Under the pieces are notes generated by a model. That model was not told the DNA's origin and did no database searches. It saw only the letters and a list, made by a program, of their open reading frames with translations. A stretch of DNA of 64,000 bases from Lepiota brunneoincarnata (taxonomy: Eukaryota; Basidiomycota; Agaricomycetes; Agaricales; Agaricaceae). This document shows positions 35,710 through 47,052 of this stretch, in pieces. The number at the start of each line of letters is the position of its first letter. Position 1 is the stretch's first letter. The position numbers and the translations under genes are program-made. Location of the stretch: positions 1,054,001 to 1,118,000 of the forward strand of contig JAEBUN010000009.1 in NCBI GenBank assembly GCA_023014365.1. Direction: 5' to 3'.

Positions 35710-37461
35710 CCGACAAGCATGATGGGTCCAGACCCTCGCTGACTACAACTTCAAACTAGAACACGTTCCAGGATCAAAGATCCCTGCACCAGATGCTCTA
35801 TCAAGATGTCCAGACCACATCCCTGATAAGGATAACAATAATGAAGACGTCACCATGCTTCCAAATGACCTCTTTGTCACTGCCACTGACATAGAAGATC
35901 AGAACCTGATCACAGTACTCCCAGAACACCTCTTTATCACCACTGTCGATATGGAACTCCAAGAAAGAATTACAGAATCACCCAAATACAACACTAGAAC
36001 CACCAAAGCATTCAAACTCCTAAAAGAAACCCACCCTAATGCCACTGATAAAGACTTTGGAACAGTTCCAACCTCGAATGGTCCACTCCTCACATTCCAA
36101 GAACATGTCATCATTCCAGAAGACCTCCAACTCAGATGCAATGTCATCACAAGATACCACAACCACCCTACACATGGCCACCCTGGAGAACAGGAAACAT
36201 ACTGCCTAGCCAAGAAAGAAATATATTGGCCAGGAATGTCAACATTCATAAAGAACTACGTCAAAGGCTGTCCAGAGTGTCAGCAACACAAAATCATATG
36301 CAGACCAGATCGTGCACCAACTCAACTGATCCCACTGTCATCCTCCAAATGCCCATTTGCTCAAATATCATGCAATCTTATCACCAGTCTACCGCCTAGC
36401 GCTGGTCATAATGTGATATTGTCCATGGTGGACCACAGCCTTATAAAGGGGGTAATTTTCATCCCAACCTCAGATCAATCAAATGCTGATGACATTGGAC
36501 AACTATTAATAGAAAAAGTCTTCACTAGGTTTGGATTACCCAACAAGATCATATCAGATCAAGATCCCAGATTCGCCGCCAACTCCCTCCAAGAGCTAGC
36601 CAAATGCTTAAATATCCAACAAGCATTCTCAACCGCATACCATCCCCAGACAGATGGTTCTACTGAACAATATAACCAAGAAATTGAGACCTACCTCACC
36701 ATATACTGCACCAGGAACCCCCTTGACTGGTCAGAAACCCTCCCTATTGCCAAGTTTGCACACAACTCCAAAATACATGCCTCAAGGCAGAAATCCCCAT
36801 TTGAACTAATCATGGGATACAACCCTCCACCAATACCCACGGTAATGGAAACATCAAACTTTCCATCAGTAGACAAATGCATCAGACTCCTTGATGATGC
36901 CAGAAAAGAAGCACATGTGGCACATCAACTCTCCGCTGATATTATGAAACAAAGAACCAGAAGAACTGTCAAACCCCTTGAAACATGTCAAAAAGTATGG
37001 CTAGAAGCCAAGAACCTCAAACTCCCCTTCATCTCCAACAAGATATCCCCAAAAAGACTAGGACCTTTCCTTATCTCAGAAGTCTTATCACCATTCACAT
37101 ACAAACTAAAACTTCCAATCAAATGGAAGATACATCTGGTGTTCCACCAAAATCTTCTAACTCCATATACCAAAACAGAAGCATACGGATCTCACCTGAC
37201 TCCACCACCACCAGACATCATCAATGAAGAAGAAGAATATGAGATAGAAGCTATTCTTAATCACTGCCGATATCATGGAAAACTCCAATACTACATCAAA
37301 TGGAAAGGATTTTCCCACATGGAGAATGAATGGATCACCAATGAAACACTCTGCACAAATGCCGAAGAATACTTAACCGAGTATAAAGAAGCTTATGGAA
37401 TTCTCCAGAAAGATCAGGAACCCACCAGAACCTACCAAAGACAACTCCACTCCCACACCAA

Positions 37462-38895
37462 ATGTACTTAAAGATGCCTATGAACCTTGACCTTACTTGC
37501 CCCCAAACCACTCCCCCTTTCTCAACAACACCCTCACCAACTTCCTCATCATCCTCTATCATCATTGTCAACAATGCAAGCGTCGAACATACTACACTTC
37601 AGACAACTCCCATTCTGGCCCCATCTCCCTACACCCCCTCTCACACCTTCGCCACCACATATGCCTCTCTCAGAGATGAGACCTCCAACCCCAACGCCAT
37701 CCCAGAACCAACAGCCACCCCAGCCACCTCTCTTAGATACCATACAGCTGGAGTACAACCACATGGACCAGACCACCCTTCTGACGGAGATCTGCATGAG
37801 GCTGCCACCGACGGAGCCTTTACAACTAAATTGGAACACACTTCAATTTCAGAATACGACAGACAACTCTGGTATGACTATACCCACCACATATGACAGA
37901 CTAAGGCTCTTGCTACTGTGTACAATACGCAACGTGCCTGGGCAGAATCACTCAAGCAACTTCTCCGCTCAAGATCAAGCCTCATGTCCGAGGTGTCGAA
38001 GAACTTACCCAAACGAGATGAGGTACATACCTCGCAGCCCCCCACCACAGCCATCCCCACCACTACCATGATGACCACTGCTGTTAGGGGAAGTAAGAGC
38101 ACCGGAACCAAGTTGATATTTGGGTGGCGAATACAATCGACACCCACACTACTTATATACATAGAGGCCTGCGCACAGACCGGGTAGCCAAACACTACGT
38201 AGCTACTAGAACATAACGTATGCAAACAATATACAAACAACGTCAGTCGTACGTGGGTTAGACTTGGGGATGGGGGTGGCCGAAGGCCGAGGCCGGGCTT
38301 AGGCATCGGGCATCGGCTAGAGAGGCCAAGCACAGATACCCAACCACAGACCCCTAGACGTACCTTGCGTAAGGGGGTATAGTCCCCTTACAACTGCCAC
38401 AATCATCACCACCATCCCCAACAAGGGAAGAAAGCCCACCAGTGTCAGAAATCCCTTCAGACTTCTCACCCCCACCAAGAACACCACCCATACCATTGCC
38501 AATAACAACATCCTGATTCGGAACTCCCCCAATCCCGTTCACTCACAAACCAACCCCCAAACCACCAACAGATCGGTCTGCATCCAATGCAGACATACAG
38601 GACACTGGGCCATGGATTGCCCCCAATTTGCCTGCCTCGGATGCAAGCAATATGCCCCAGGGCACTACTCATATGACTGCATCAAGTATAGATGCCCCCA
38701 CTGCGCTGTTTTCCAACTGCGTCATAAATAGACTGAATGTCCAAACCGAAAGACTCAACACACCCCCTACTCCCAAACTTCAGCAACCCATCCCACGACA
38801 ACTCCCTTCACTCCTAATTGATACATTGACCTCACTAATGACAACTACTATGAGGAATGTTATGACGACGTTGCCAAGTCCAATATCACAGGAGA
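37462..38895 (+). pseudogene. A3 ORF3 (zinc-knuckle accessory), broken by TGA and solo LTR G
   Basis: Same frame as A4 ORF3: N-terminal part 37471-37896 ends at TGA (A4 has Arg), continues to 38081, is interrupted by solo LTR G, and resumes at 38398 with the knuckles CIQCRHTGHWAMDC, CLGCKQYAPGHYSYDC and CPHC (about 38580-38705). A3 has an Arg codon where A4 has its TGA, which shows that the A4 stop is secondary. Confidence 0.75.
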
Positions 38896-39158
38896 ACCAT
38901 GTGGTTTGTTCTGAAGAAAACCCAACTACCCCACCAGAAGAAAGAATAGAGAGTCCTCATTTCAGACGCCTCCTATACAACATTTTCTATCCAGGACAAC
39001 CCCCTTCCCCAGAAACCACCACCATACTCAATCTCTACAGAACTCCTACCCCCACCTTTTCTCCCATCATTCCCCCTCGACCAGATTCCACTGACCAACC
39101 ACAAGTCAAATACTACAAACCAAATTACTTAGCCGAATACCTGGAAGAAGGAAACTAA
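37574..39158 (+). pseudogene. A3 ORF4 (proline-rich accessory), broken
   Basis: MQASNILHFRQLPF start at 37574, open to TGA at about 38071, then solo LTR G. The 3' part 38628-39158 is open and ends LAEYLEEGN*, matching A4 ORF4 to the last residues. It overlaps ORF3 in a different frame, as in A4. Confidence 0.6.
38082..38392 (+). mobile_element. Solo LTR G in A3 ORF3/ORF4
   Basis: 311 bp, TGTTAGGGG...CCCCTTACA, perfect ACTGC duplication (38077-38081, 38393-38397). It contains ACTTATATACATAG as a TATA candidate. Its ends resemble the B LTR ends in reverse, so it may be a distant chromovirus LTR. No internal part remains. Confidence 0.9.
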
Positions 39159-39511
39159 CAAGTTGTAATGGAAAACAACTCTAGAAACAGACCTAATGTT
39201 ATCAGAAGTCTCATCAGAAGGACAGTTATTTTTAGTTCACATTCCCATATCACTATGAAACCATCAGTAGTGTACATCAGAAGGACTATTGTTAGTACAT
39301 GCCTCATGTTCCTTATCTCTGACTCATAGTTACTCTTGTCCAAACTATTATAGTAGGAGTATAGCCACACTTAGAAGTATATAAGGATACAGTACAATAT
39401 CTTGTATCCTTATCTTAGTGTTATAAAGTTCTTGCCTCCTATACCTCTTTGCCATAATTGGCTGGACTTATAGTGCTCCATCGTCTCCAAGTCACGCTTA
39501 GTAAGACAGGA

Positions 39512-40209
39512 TGTTATGAACAGTCCAGACTGGGAGGAACAAGAACTATTGTTCGACTTTACAAGATGGGTACAGGAGACTACAGACCAATTACGGGCAC
39601 AAGAATACGAAGACGAGGAAGGGGAATATTACACCGCCATGCAGGACCTGGCGAGAGAAGCAGGAATGGAGATAACCTTGGAGGATATATTGGAATACCC
39701 CGAGGACGAGGAAGATAACCATGGATCAACCGATCCAACCTCCGATACGGATGGAAGCACTGAGAGAATGGAGAGCGAGAACGGAGAGGACTCCATGGAG
39801 ATACAATCGGGAGAAGAAGATTATGAGTCAGAGGAAAGCGATGGAACATCGCACAGCAGTAGCGAGAGTACTGACTCATTGTAATATAAATAACACTAGG
39901 ATGCCATCAGCCAGGATGTGCATCATGGTCAGGACTGCGCACGACCAGTAGAACAGCCAAGTAACCTATAACGAGTATATAGCACCTCATAGGTATATAA
40001 GGTCTGTACAAGTAGAGATTAAAGCCTCAAGCTTTAATCTTGTTAACAGCGGTCGTTTACCTCTCTGCCTTAACTTGGCGTCTTCCCTCGTTATCTCATT
40101 GAGCGCGATCCACTAAGCTCTATAAGGCCAACCGTCTCGGACACCTTGTAGAGTGATTGAAGGCCGTCTCCAGTTATCCTCGGATACAGAAGGAGCACGG
40201 ATCATAACA
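39512..40209 (+). repeat. Gypsy-D 5' LTR
   Basis: 698 bp, TGTTATGAAC...GATCATAACA. It carries TATATAA (39994-40000), then the hairpin-forming GATTAAAGCCTCAAGCTTTAATC and AAGCTTTAATCT at 40029-40040, about 35 nt after the TATA box. Confidence 0.95.
39516..39884 (+). CDS. LTR-borne acidic ORF (C-terminal part of D ORF4)
   Basis: 122 codons, ATG four bases into the LTR to TAA at 39884. It is strongly acidic and Ser-rich (MNSPDWEEQELLFDFTRW..., ...SSSESTDSL). In the 3' LTR the same codons are the in-frame continuation of ORF4. The frame is open in four of the five D LTRs in this window, and subtypes differ by whole codons (ESTDSL against GMENEDTDSL). In this 5' copy it lies upstream of the inferred transcript start, so it is expressed only if U3 is transcribed or from the 3' LTR. 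Confidence 0.6.
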   Translation: MNSPDWEEQELLFDFTRWVQETTDQLRAQEYEDEEGEYYTAMQDLAREAGMEITLEDILEYPEDEEDNHGSTDPTSDTDGSTERMESENGEDSMEIQSGEEDYESEESDGTSHSSSESTDSL

Positions 40210-40211
40210 TT

Positions 40212-40223
40212 AGATTAAAGCTT
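40212..40223 (+). promoter_or_regulatory. Gypsy-D self-priming primer binding site
   Basis: AGATTAAAGCTT begins 2 nt inside the 5' LTR and is the exact reverse complement of AAGCTTTAATCT at 40029-40040 in the LTR. It is the same arrangement as in families A and B. Confidence 0.72.
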
Positions 40224-40640
40224 CCTTTGGACAACCTCCATCGTACACCCCGTGGTATCGGTACGCCTTGTCGCTACCCTTCCACACCGGCAGACGATAC
40301 GCTTTATCGCTATCCGAGTGCCAACCGTATCTGACGACACGCCTTGTCGCTGTCCGGTGATACACCCCAGTAGAGCAGGCCACCATACCCTCTGCACCCT
40401 TGGTCAGACGCACCGAAAGCGTTGATAGGTCATCCACACCTTTAAGTGTTGATTGGGATAATGCACCCGTAAGCGTTGTATACAGGTCATCCGCACCTTC
40501 AAGCGTCGATTGGGATAACGCACCCGCAAGCGTTGTTTATTCACCCTCACCTTCACCTTTGACTTCTTCCCTCTTCACCCTGTCTACAAACCGAAACGAC
40601 CCCCTTGCCACCGACTACGAAGAATCCAACAGTTCTGACT
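40224..40640 (+). repeat. Gypsy-D 5' leader with short direct repeats
   Basis: Region between the primer site and the gag frame. ACGCCTTGTCGCT or a close variant occurs three times (about 40250-40350). A unit of about 57 bp with AGGTCATCC(A/G)CACCTT(T/C)AAG is repeated twice (about 40427-40540). In one frame the second repeat would encode RSSxPxSVDWDNAPxSVVY twice. Function unknown. Confidence 0.7.
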
Positions 40641-41136
40641 GGTCGACAACCGACTCCGAACCCGACTTCACACCCCCTCCACCACGGACCCTAAAAAGAA
40701 AACAAAACCTATACCCCTCACTCGTTCACCCTCTGGTTCCGCACCGTACCCTACACAACCTACCGAGAGAGTTCAACGTCAAACAGAAGACCCAGGATAC
40801 CCAGCACCCCCAGCATCAGTTCTTCAATCCCTACCTAAACAACCACCACCTGAAAGAACTGCCACCTCTACCCGCTCAAAGCTCGGGGAGCCGATTCATA
40901 GAACATCTACCCCATCCTCCGGTCCTCAACCCTCAACAAGTACAAGAACTAGCGACAACACTTCGCAACAGAAACCCCCAAGAACATTCTCACCCCTCAC
41001 ATCACCACTTGGATCACTGGTACACTCACCGCCTCGATCCAGTTCCCCTGTACAATCCGAACCATCCGAAGTTAGCCCCACTACCGGGTCTATTCACACT
41101 TCCGACGAGGAATCCACAACCTCTGACATTAACAAT

Positions 41137-42261
41137 ATGGCCTCCTCCGCAAAAATCAACACACCCCCAACCTTTAATGGAGAGACCGACTACTTCCGCC
41201 TCTGGAAGGATGCAGTACAGCTATACATCGATGCAAAGCCAGGAGCCTTTTCCGATGACAAGACCAAGATACAATTCGCCCTTTCATACATGTCCACTGG
41301 CCCCGCCGCAACATGGAGAGGAGCATTCTTGGAATCAAACAAAGAACTTGATGGAAGCCAGACCCTTCCGACATGGAAGAAATTTCTCGAAGGACTCGAT
41401 ACATTCTTCGCCCCAAACAATGTCCCCGCCGATGCAATGGACAGAATCCGCCACCTCAAACAGAATGGACGATATATCGATGATTACATATCCCAGTTCC
41501 AGATACTTGCCTATCAGGCCAACCTTGGAGATGGAGTGGCGGCGGTCAACTATTTCAAGAACGGGCTGGATCGCCCCGTCGCAATCAAGACAATTAGCCT
41601 CAATCCAGGAAACAAACTCAGCGACTGGTTCAAGCAAGCTCAAACAGCATATCAAATACTACAAACTCAACGCGACTATATGCAAACTCGAGGAACTCCC
41701 TCGTTTCCAACGACTTTGCGCACTCGCCCATTTAAAGGGAAAAGAAATGCTTTTACGCGCCGTGTCCCACTGCCCTATCAAGCAACAGACCCTAACGCAA
41801 TGGATATTGACCAACTCGCTGAAGCAGTCTACAACCTCGACTTTGAGGACGAGCCAGATCTACTCGCCGAGGAAGCTGATGAAGACGAGGAGATCGAAGA
41901 AGACAGACTCCACCAATTGGTACAAGAACGCACCCGCAAAGCCCTCAATGCAATCCTCACAGACGCCCAAAGAAAGGATCTCAAAGAAAAGAGATGCTTC
42001 AACTGCCGCAAGACTGGACACTTCGCCCGCGAATGCCCCACCAAGAAGACAATATATCGCCGACCCGAATTACCCCGCAATTTGGATGCCAGAAACCGGT
42101 CAAATGCGATATCCAGAAGAAGACAAGCAAGCTACAGGAAAAAGAACTCGCTATACAACATACTAGAAGATGCAACCGACGAAGAAGTCGAGGACATCTA
42201 CGAACATTTTGCAAATGAATCCAACCACCCAGATGCCCCTCTGGTTAAGGATTTTGCCTAA
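41137..42261 (+). CDS. Gypsy-D gag
   Basis: 374 codons from ATG (MASSAKINTPPTFNGE) to TAA. It has a retrotransposon Gag domain (about residues 10-180; FRLWKDAVQLYIDAKPGAFSD, ATWRGAFLE), an acidic linker and the zinc knuckle CFNCRKTGHFAREC (about residues 288-301). The frame stays open upstream to about 40639 (about 166 codons, Pro/Ser/Thr-rich, no ATG), and that part is kept in the D relic at 63553, so Gag may be longer than the ATG form. The end ...GTT AAG GAT TTT GCC TAA resembles the gag ends of A and B. Intact here. Confidence 0.88.
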   Translation: MASSAKINTPPTFNGETDYFRLWKDAVQLYIDAKPGAFSDDKTKIQFALSYMSTGPAATWRGAFLESNKELDGSQTLPTWKKFLEGLDTFFAPNNVPADAMDRIRHLKQNGRYIDDYISQFQILAYQANLGDGVAAVNYFKNGLDRPVAIKTISLNPGNKLSDWFKQAQTAYQILQTQRDYMQTRGTPSFPTTLRTRPFKGKRNAFTRRVPLPYQATDPNAMDIDQLAEAVYNLDFEDEPDLLAEEADEDEEIEEDRLHQLVQERTRKALNAILTDAQRKDLKEKRCFNCRKTGHFARECPTKKTIYRRPELPRNLDARNRSNAISRRRQASYRKKNSLYNILEDATDEEVEDIYEHFANESNHPDAPLVKDFA

Positions 42262-45200
42262 GGAGACTAGCCACCACGTCTAGCCCTCCACAAAGACCTC
42301 CTTCCCTTTCCTATTCACAAAATGATATTAATGTTGTAAAGTTACAGGAATTGTCAGCACGCGTAATACATCTACCCTGTCGAATCCGAAAACACAAGTT
42401 CACTAAGGAAGGACCCGAAAGCGTGGAACTACTCGCCTTACTCGACTCAGGAGCAGCAGGAAACTTCATTGACCCTGGAATGGTCAAACAACATTCATTC
42501 AAAACAACACCCCTCGATCGACCCATCGAAGTACGAAATGCCGATGGATCTGTTAACGAAAATGGAACAGCCACCCACTACACGACCCTCAACCTAACGG
42601 TTAACGGGAAGAATATGGAGATCAAACCAAAAGTAGTCTCCCTCGGAAGCCCAAGACTCATCCTTGGATTCCCTTGGCTTGCGGAACACAACCCAGACAT
42701 CGACTGGGATGCCAAACAACTACGCTGGAGAAACGAACGTTGGGACAACACTATATTCCGAGAACTCATCCAATCCATGGAACCCGATTGGATCTACAAC
42801 GACCAACTCAACCACATCTCCACACTAGAGCCCACAAGCTTCAAAGAAATCAACTTCAAAGCCTCCGCATCACAATTCCTCGCCGTACAACATGGAGAAA
42901 AGAAAAACGACGACCCAAGAAAAGTCGTACCCACAGAATTCCACGAATACCTCCCAGTATTTAGCAAGAAACAAGCCGAACGATTCCCCCCACAACGACC
43001 ATGGGATCACAAAATTGAACTCAAGGAATCATTCAAACCAATTGCCATGAAGTCCTACCGACTCTCCCTCAATGAAGAAAAGGAACTCGACATGTTCCTA
43101 GAAGAAAACCTTCAAAAGGGATACATTCGACCATCCGAATCGCCAATGGCATCACCCTTCTTCTTCGTAGGAAAGAAAGACGGAAAACTACGCCCCTGTC
43201 AAGACTACAGGTACCTCAACGAGCATACCGTCAAAAATGCATACAACCTCCCCCTCATCTCTCATATTCTTGACAAACTCCGAGGATCAAAATACTTTAC
43301 CAAACTCGACGTATGAGCAGGATACAACAACATCTGCATACGCAAAGGAGATGAATGGAAAGGAGCCTTCAGGACACCCCGAGGATTATTCGAACCCACG
43401 GTCATGTTCTTTGGAATGTGTAACTCCCCAGCAACATTCCAAACCATGATGGACTCATTATTTCGAAAACTCATCGACAATGGAGGAGTAATCGTTTACA
43501 TGGACGACATCCTCATTCACGCAAAAACAAAACAAGAACTCCGATGCCTCACAAGAGAAGTACTCAAGATACTCAAGGACAACGATCTATATCTCAAAAC
43601 CGAGAAATGCGAATTCGAGCAACAACGACTCGAATACCTAGGAGTTATTATCACTCCCGACTCAGTTTCGATGGACCCAGCAAAGCTCAAAGGCATCGCT
43701 GAATGGCCAACACCAACTATCCCACGCGACGTACGAAAATTCATAGGATTTTGCAACTTCTATCGAAAATTCATACACCAATACGCCACATGGGCAAAAC
43801 CTCTCAATGCCCTAATGTCCAAAACCAAGAAATTCGAATGGACAGAAGAATGCCAGAACGCCTTTGATACTCTCAAGAGGAAATTCCAAAGCAAACCGGT
43901 ATTAATGGTCCCCGACTGAGACAAACCCTTCGAAATCGAATGCGACGCATCACTATTTGCATCAGGAGCAGTCCTACTTCAACGCGACAACAACGGAATT
44001 AAACACCCAATCACATACTTCTCAAAAGGATTCTCACCAGCTGAACGCAACTATCATTGCTCCGAACAGGAACTCTTCGCCATTATTCGAGCACTCAAAG
44101 AATGGCGCCACCACATAGAAGGATCACCACACAAGACCATCATATGGTCAGATCACGACAACCTTCGCCGCTGGAGAAAACCTGAAGACCTCAGCAGAAG
44201 ACAAGCCCGATGGATCGCCTACATGCAACGGTTTGACATCGAAATCCGACATATCCCTGGAAAGAAAAATGGACCAGCAGATGCCCTTTCCAGACGACCC
44301 GATCATGAACCCAAGACAAGAGACAACAAACAGGTCGTCGCACTCCCCGACAAATTCTTCACCCCAGAACAGCCACAGCATATCCACATTATTGACGAAA
44401 ATACTAAACAAGAAATAAAAGAGCTGTGGAAGAAAAAGAAACAGACCGACATCGCCCAAGAAGATGACTCAGGACACCCACGTGTCCAAGGAAAACTATT
44501 TATACCACAAGATTTACACCTCAGACGCCGCTTACTGCAAAGAGTACACGACTCACCCACCGCAGGACACCCTGGAATCGCAGAAACAACTAGAAAACTC
44601 CAGGAATACGCCTACTGGCCCGGGATGCAATCATTTGTCAAAAACTATGTCAAAGGATGTGGTACTTGCCAACAATACAAGATCAATCGCCACCCCTTAA
44701 AACCACTGCTTCAACCCATCCCTGGACCCCATTCTACCCGTCCATTCTCGAACATCTCGATGGATCTTATCACAGACCTACCCCCGGATGGACCCCATGA
44801 TTCTATACTGGTCGTGGTCGACCAGCTTACGAAGGGGATAATTCTAGAACCTACTGCGAAAACCACCAACGCGGACAAGATCGCCGAAATTCTTATCGAA
44901 CGGCTATTCTCTAGATTTGGCCTTCCCAAGAAAGTTCTCAGTGATCGCGACCCCAGATTTGCTGCCAAATCCATGAAAGAATTCTACAAACAACTCGGAA
45001 TCGAACAAGCACTCTCTACCGCCTACCACCCCCAGACAGACGGACAAACAGAGCGATTCAATCAAGAAATAGAACTCTACCTTGGCATCTATTGCTCATC
45101 GAACCCGAACAAATGGGTAAAAGCACTCCCACTCCTGGAATATGTCCACAACTCGAAAACACATGCCGAACACCAACATACCCCATTTGAACTCCTCTAT

Positions 45201-45917
45201 GGATCAAGCCCCAAAGGATTTCCGACCTCTGAGGAACCAACGAACATTCCAGCAATAGGAGAGAAGTTTAAATACCTCGCCAAGATACGCCAAGAAGCCC
45301 AAGCTGCGCATGAACAAGCCAGACTAAAAATGGCTGCAAGATATAACCGGCCAGATATCAATCTAAAAGTTGGACAGAAGGTTTGGCTCGACAACCGCAA
45401 CCTCCCAATTCAGTACGCCTCAAAGAAACTGGCCCAACGCCGAGAAGGTCCCTTCACCATAACAAGAAAACTCGGACCTGTAACCTATGAACTAAAATTA
45501 CCCATCAAATGGAAGATCCACAACAAGTTTCATGCGAGCCTCCTAATGCCTGCAGAAGAGAACGACACACATGGGGAATACAACACAGCCCCACCACCTG
45601 ACCTTGTAAATGGAGAAGAAGAATACGAGGTCGAGTCAATACTGCGCCACAGAAAATTCCGGAACAAGTATCAATTCCTAGTCAGATGGAAAGGATACCT
45701 TCCCACTGAGGATTCCTGGGAGCCAGAAGCAAACCTGGAGAACGCCAAGGAAGTCATTGAAGAATATAAAAGGGCCCACAAATTAGACAACCCCACCAAT
45801 GACCCAACCACCCAACACTCGAGCAACCACTCCAGACCTCCCAGAGCCAGACAACGATGGACGCCTTCTCATCCGGGAAAGAATCATATCCCTGGCGAAC
45901 CGCGTCACAGGAAATAG
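42258..45917 (+). pseudogene. Gypsy-D pol: protease, RT, RNase H, integrase, chromodomain (two TGA stops)
   Basis: Frame -1 to gag and open from the gag end. Protease LLALLDSGAAGNF (about 42430-42465). RT with [15 protein letters not shown] and VYMDDILIHAK (about 43495-43525). RNase H (about 43935-44300). Integrase HHCC (about 44540-44680), core (about 44740-45200). GPFTITRKLGPVTYELKLPI (about 45450-45510). Chromodomain EEYEVESILRHRK...FLVRWKGYLPTEDSW (about 45615-45760). It ends at TAG 45915-45917, already overlapping ORF3 and ORF4. The TGA at 43314-43316 falls in an RT block (KLDV-stop-AGYNN) where Arg fits; the second is at 43917-43919. The remainder, from 44223, is intact for 564 codons. 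Confidence 0.93.
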
Positions 45918-47013
45918 CCAACCTAACCCTGCCACCGATACCGCTGACGACCAACCAGACAGGACCAACAGTCCTTATATCATCCAGCATACCTTCCTTC
46001 CCTCCAACCAACCCGAGATACGATCCATCCTTTTACACGAAGTTCCCTTTCATATTACCGGAACCCGTCTTAAACGCAGTCCAGCGATGGTACCCCTGGT
46101 CGACACCTGCTGGAAGACATTTACTGCTCTTCTGTATCACAAGCGCCTCGTCCACGACCGAGCAACAGAATTCGAAAAACTATGCGCCACTATTCTTTCT
46201 AGCGCAACAGAGGAACAGGACCGCAATACCATTTCTGCCATGCTACCAACCGCTCTCACCGAATTCCCGTTCGAGAGTCCGATCCCAAGCCCGAGCAATG
46301 GAAGCGGAAGTCAGGACCGCCCTATCCTACCTATCAGGACCACCACCCAACCTTCCAACCCTCCCATGGTGGATACGAGTAACCAACCATCAAGTGTTGT
46401 ACAAGCTATATCTGCTTCTAATGATGCCCCCATCGGGACTACCACCACTCACTTATCCACCACCCGAACTCGCTGCAATTGCTGCCGTCGATTCGGCCAT
46501 ATCAAAGCAGGATGCCCGCGCTACCAATGTCAATATTGTCGAAAGATTGCCCCAGGCCATTACGAGAAGCACTGCGAGAGAAACCCTTACCAGCATCAAC
46601 CCGCAAGTATGGTACCTGGCCTGTATCGCCGCCCACGAGGAATACCAAGCAGAGCTCGATCCCTCACACGCGAAACCACAAACAACAATATTCGACACAT
46701 TGTTGCAAGCACCGAGCAGCGCCCCGCTTCAGCCAGACCCCTCCGCACCCAAATTCAAAATGCCCCCGTCATCATTCCGACCACCAACGCCACCACCACA
46801 TCTGCTAGCGGAAGCCACCGACTTCCTGAATCGATCCTTCGGCGCACCCGCCACCATTCACTCCAGAGAACCCATCGTCATCGACCTCACCCAAGACCCG
46901 CCATCCCCAGACCACCAAGCTACCGAAGCGACTCCCCAGAACCCGACCCATACTTCGACTGGGACCCCATCGCCGAATCAAACATTACAGGAGAGCCTGT
47001 CGGATTATACTGA
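45799..47013 (+). CDS. Gypsy-D ORF3, CCHC zinc-knuckle accessory protein
   Basis: 404 codons, intact, ATG 119 nt before the pol stop. The N-terminal half has a helical segment (VDTCWKTFTALLYHKRLVHDRATEFEKL), then a Thr/Ser linker. The middle has CNCCRRFGHIKAGC (CX2CX4HX4C) and CQYCRKIAPGHYEKHC (CX2CX6HX4C), then an Arg/Pro-rich tail ending AESNITGEPVGLY. Spacing of the knuckles and the last residues match A-family ORF3, so this is a module shared by two chromovirus families. It is overlapped along its whole length from 45857 by ORF4. Probable nucleic-acid binding; role unknown. Confidence 0.75.
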   Translation: MTQPPNTRATTPDLPEPDNDGRLLIRERIISLANRVTGNSQPNPATDTADDQPDRTNSPYIIQHTFLPSNQPEIRSILLHEVPFHITGTRLKRSPAMVPLVDTCWKTFTALLYHKRLVHDRATEFEKLCATILSSATEEQDRNTISAMLPTALTEFPFESPIPSPSNGSGSQDRPILPIRTTTQPSNPPMVDTSNQPSSVVQAISASNDAPIGTTTTHLSTTRTRCNCCRRFGHIKAGCPRYQCQYCRKIAPGHYEKHCERNPYQHQPASMVPGLYRRPRGIPSRARSLTRETTNNNIRHIVASTEQRPASARPLRTQIQNAPVIIPTTNATTTSASGSHRLPESILRRTRHHSLQRTHRHRPHPRPAIPRPPSYRSDSPEPDPYFDWDPIAESNITGEPVGLY

Positions 47014-47044
47014 GGATATGTCTGATGAGGACATCAGACCTTAC

Positions 47045-47052
47045 GAAAGGGA
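47045..47052 (+). promoter_or_regulatory. Gypsy-D polypurine tract candidate
   Basis: GAAAGGGA ends three bases before the 3' LTR start (47056). Confidence 0.6.

Larger units (their letters stand above)
23567..37470 (+). pseudogene. A3 pol, split by A4 and F2
   Basis: Protease and RT in 23567-25304 ([10 protein letters not shown] about 24939), RNase H in 33496-33841, and the RNase H end, integrase and chromodomain in 35714-37470. The last part has a long intact frame, 35855-37471, 538 codons: HHCC zinc region, DDE core, GPFLISEVLSPFTYKLKLPI (GPY-like) and chromodomain YYIKWKGFSHMENEW. The protease-RT part holds several TGA stops. The frame is restored exactly across A4 (duplication GAAAG) and F2 (duplication CCGA). 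Confidence 0.9.

Noticed and set aside
40400..42166. 588-codon open frame overlapping D gag in another frame
   Set aside because: Starts at TTG, runs antiphase over the well-supported Gag domain and has no knuckle or other motif. The strand is T-poor, so long stop-free frames arise by chance. The part before 41137 might belong to a leader peptide, but I could not support it.
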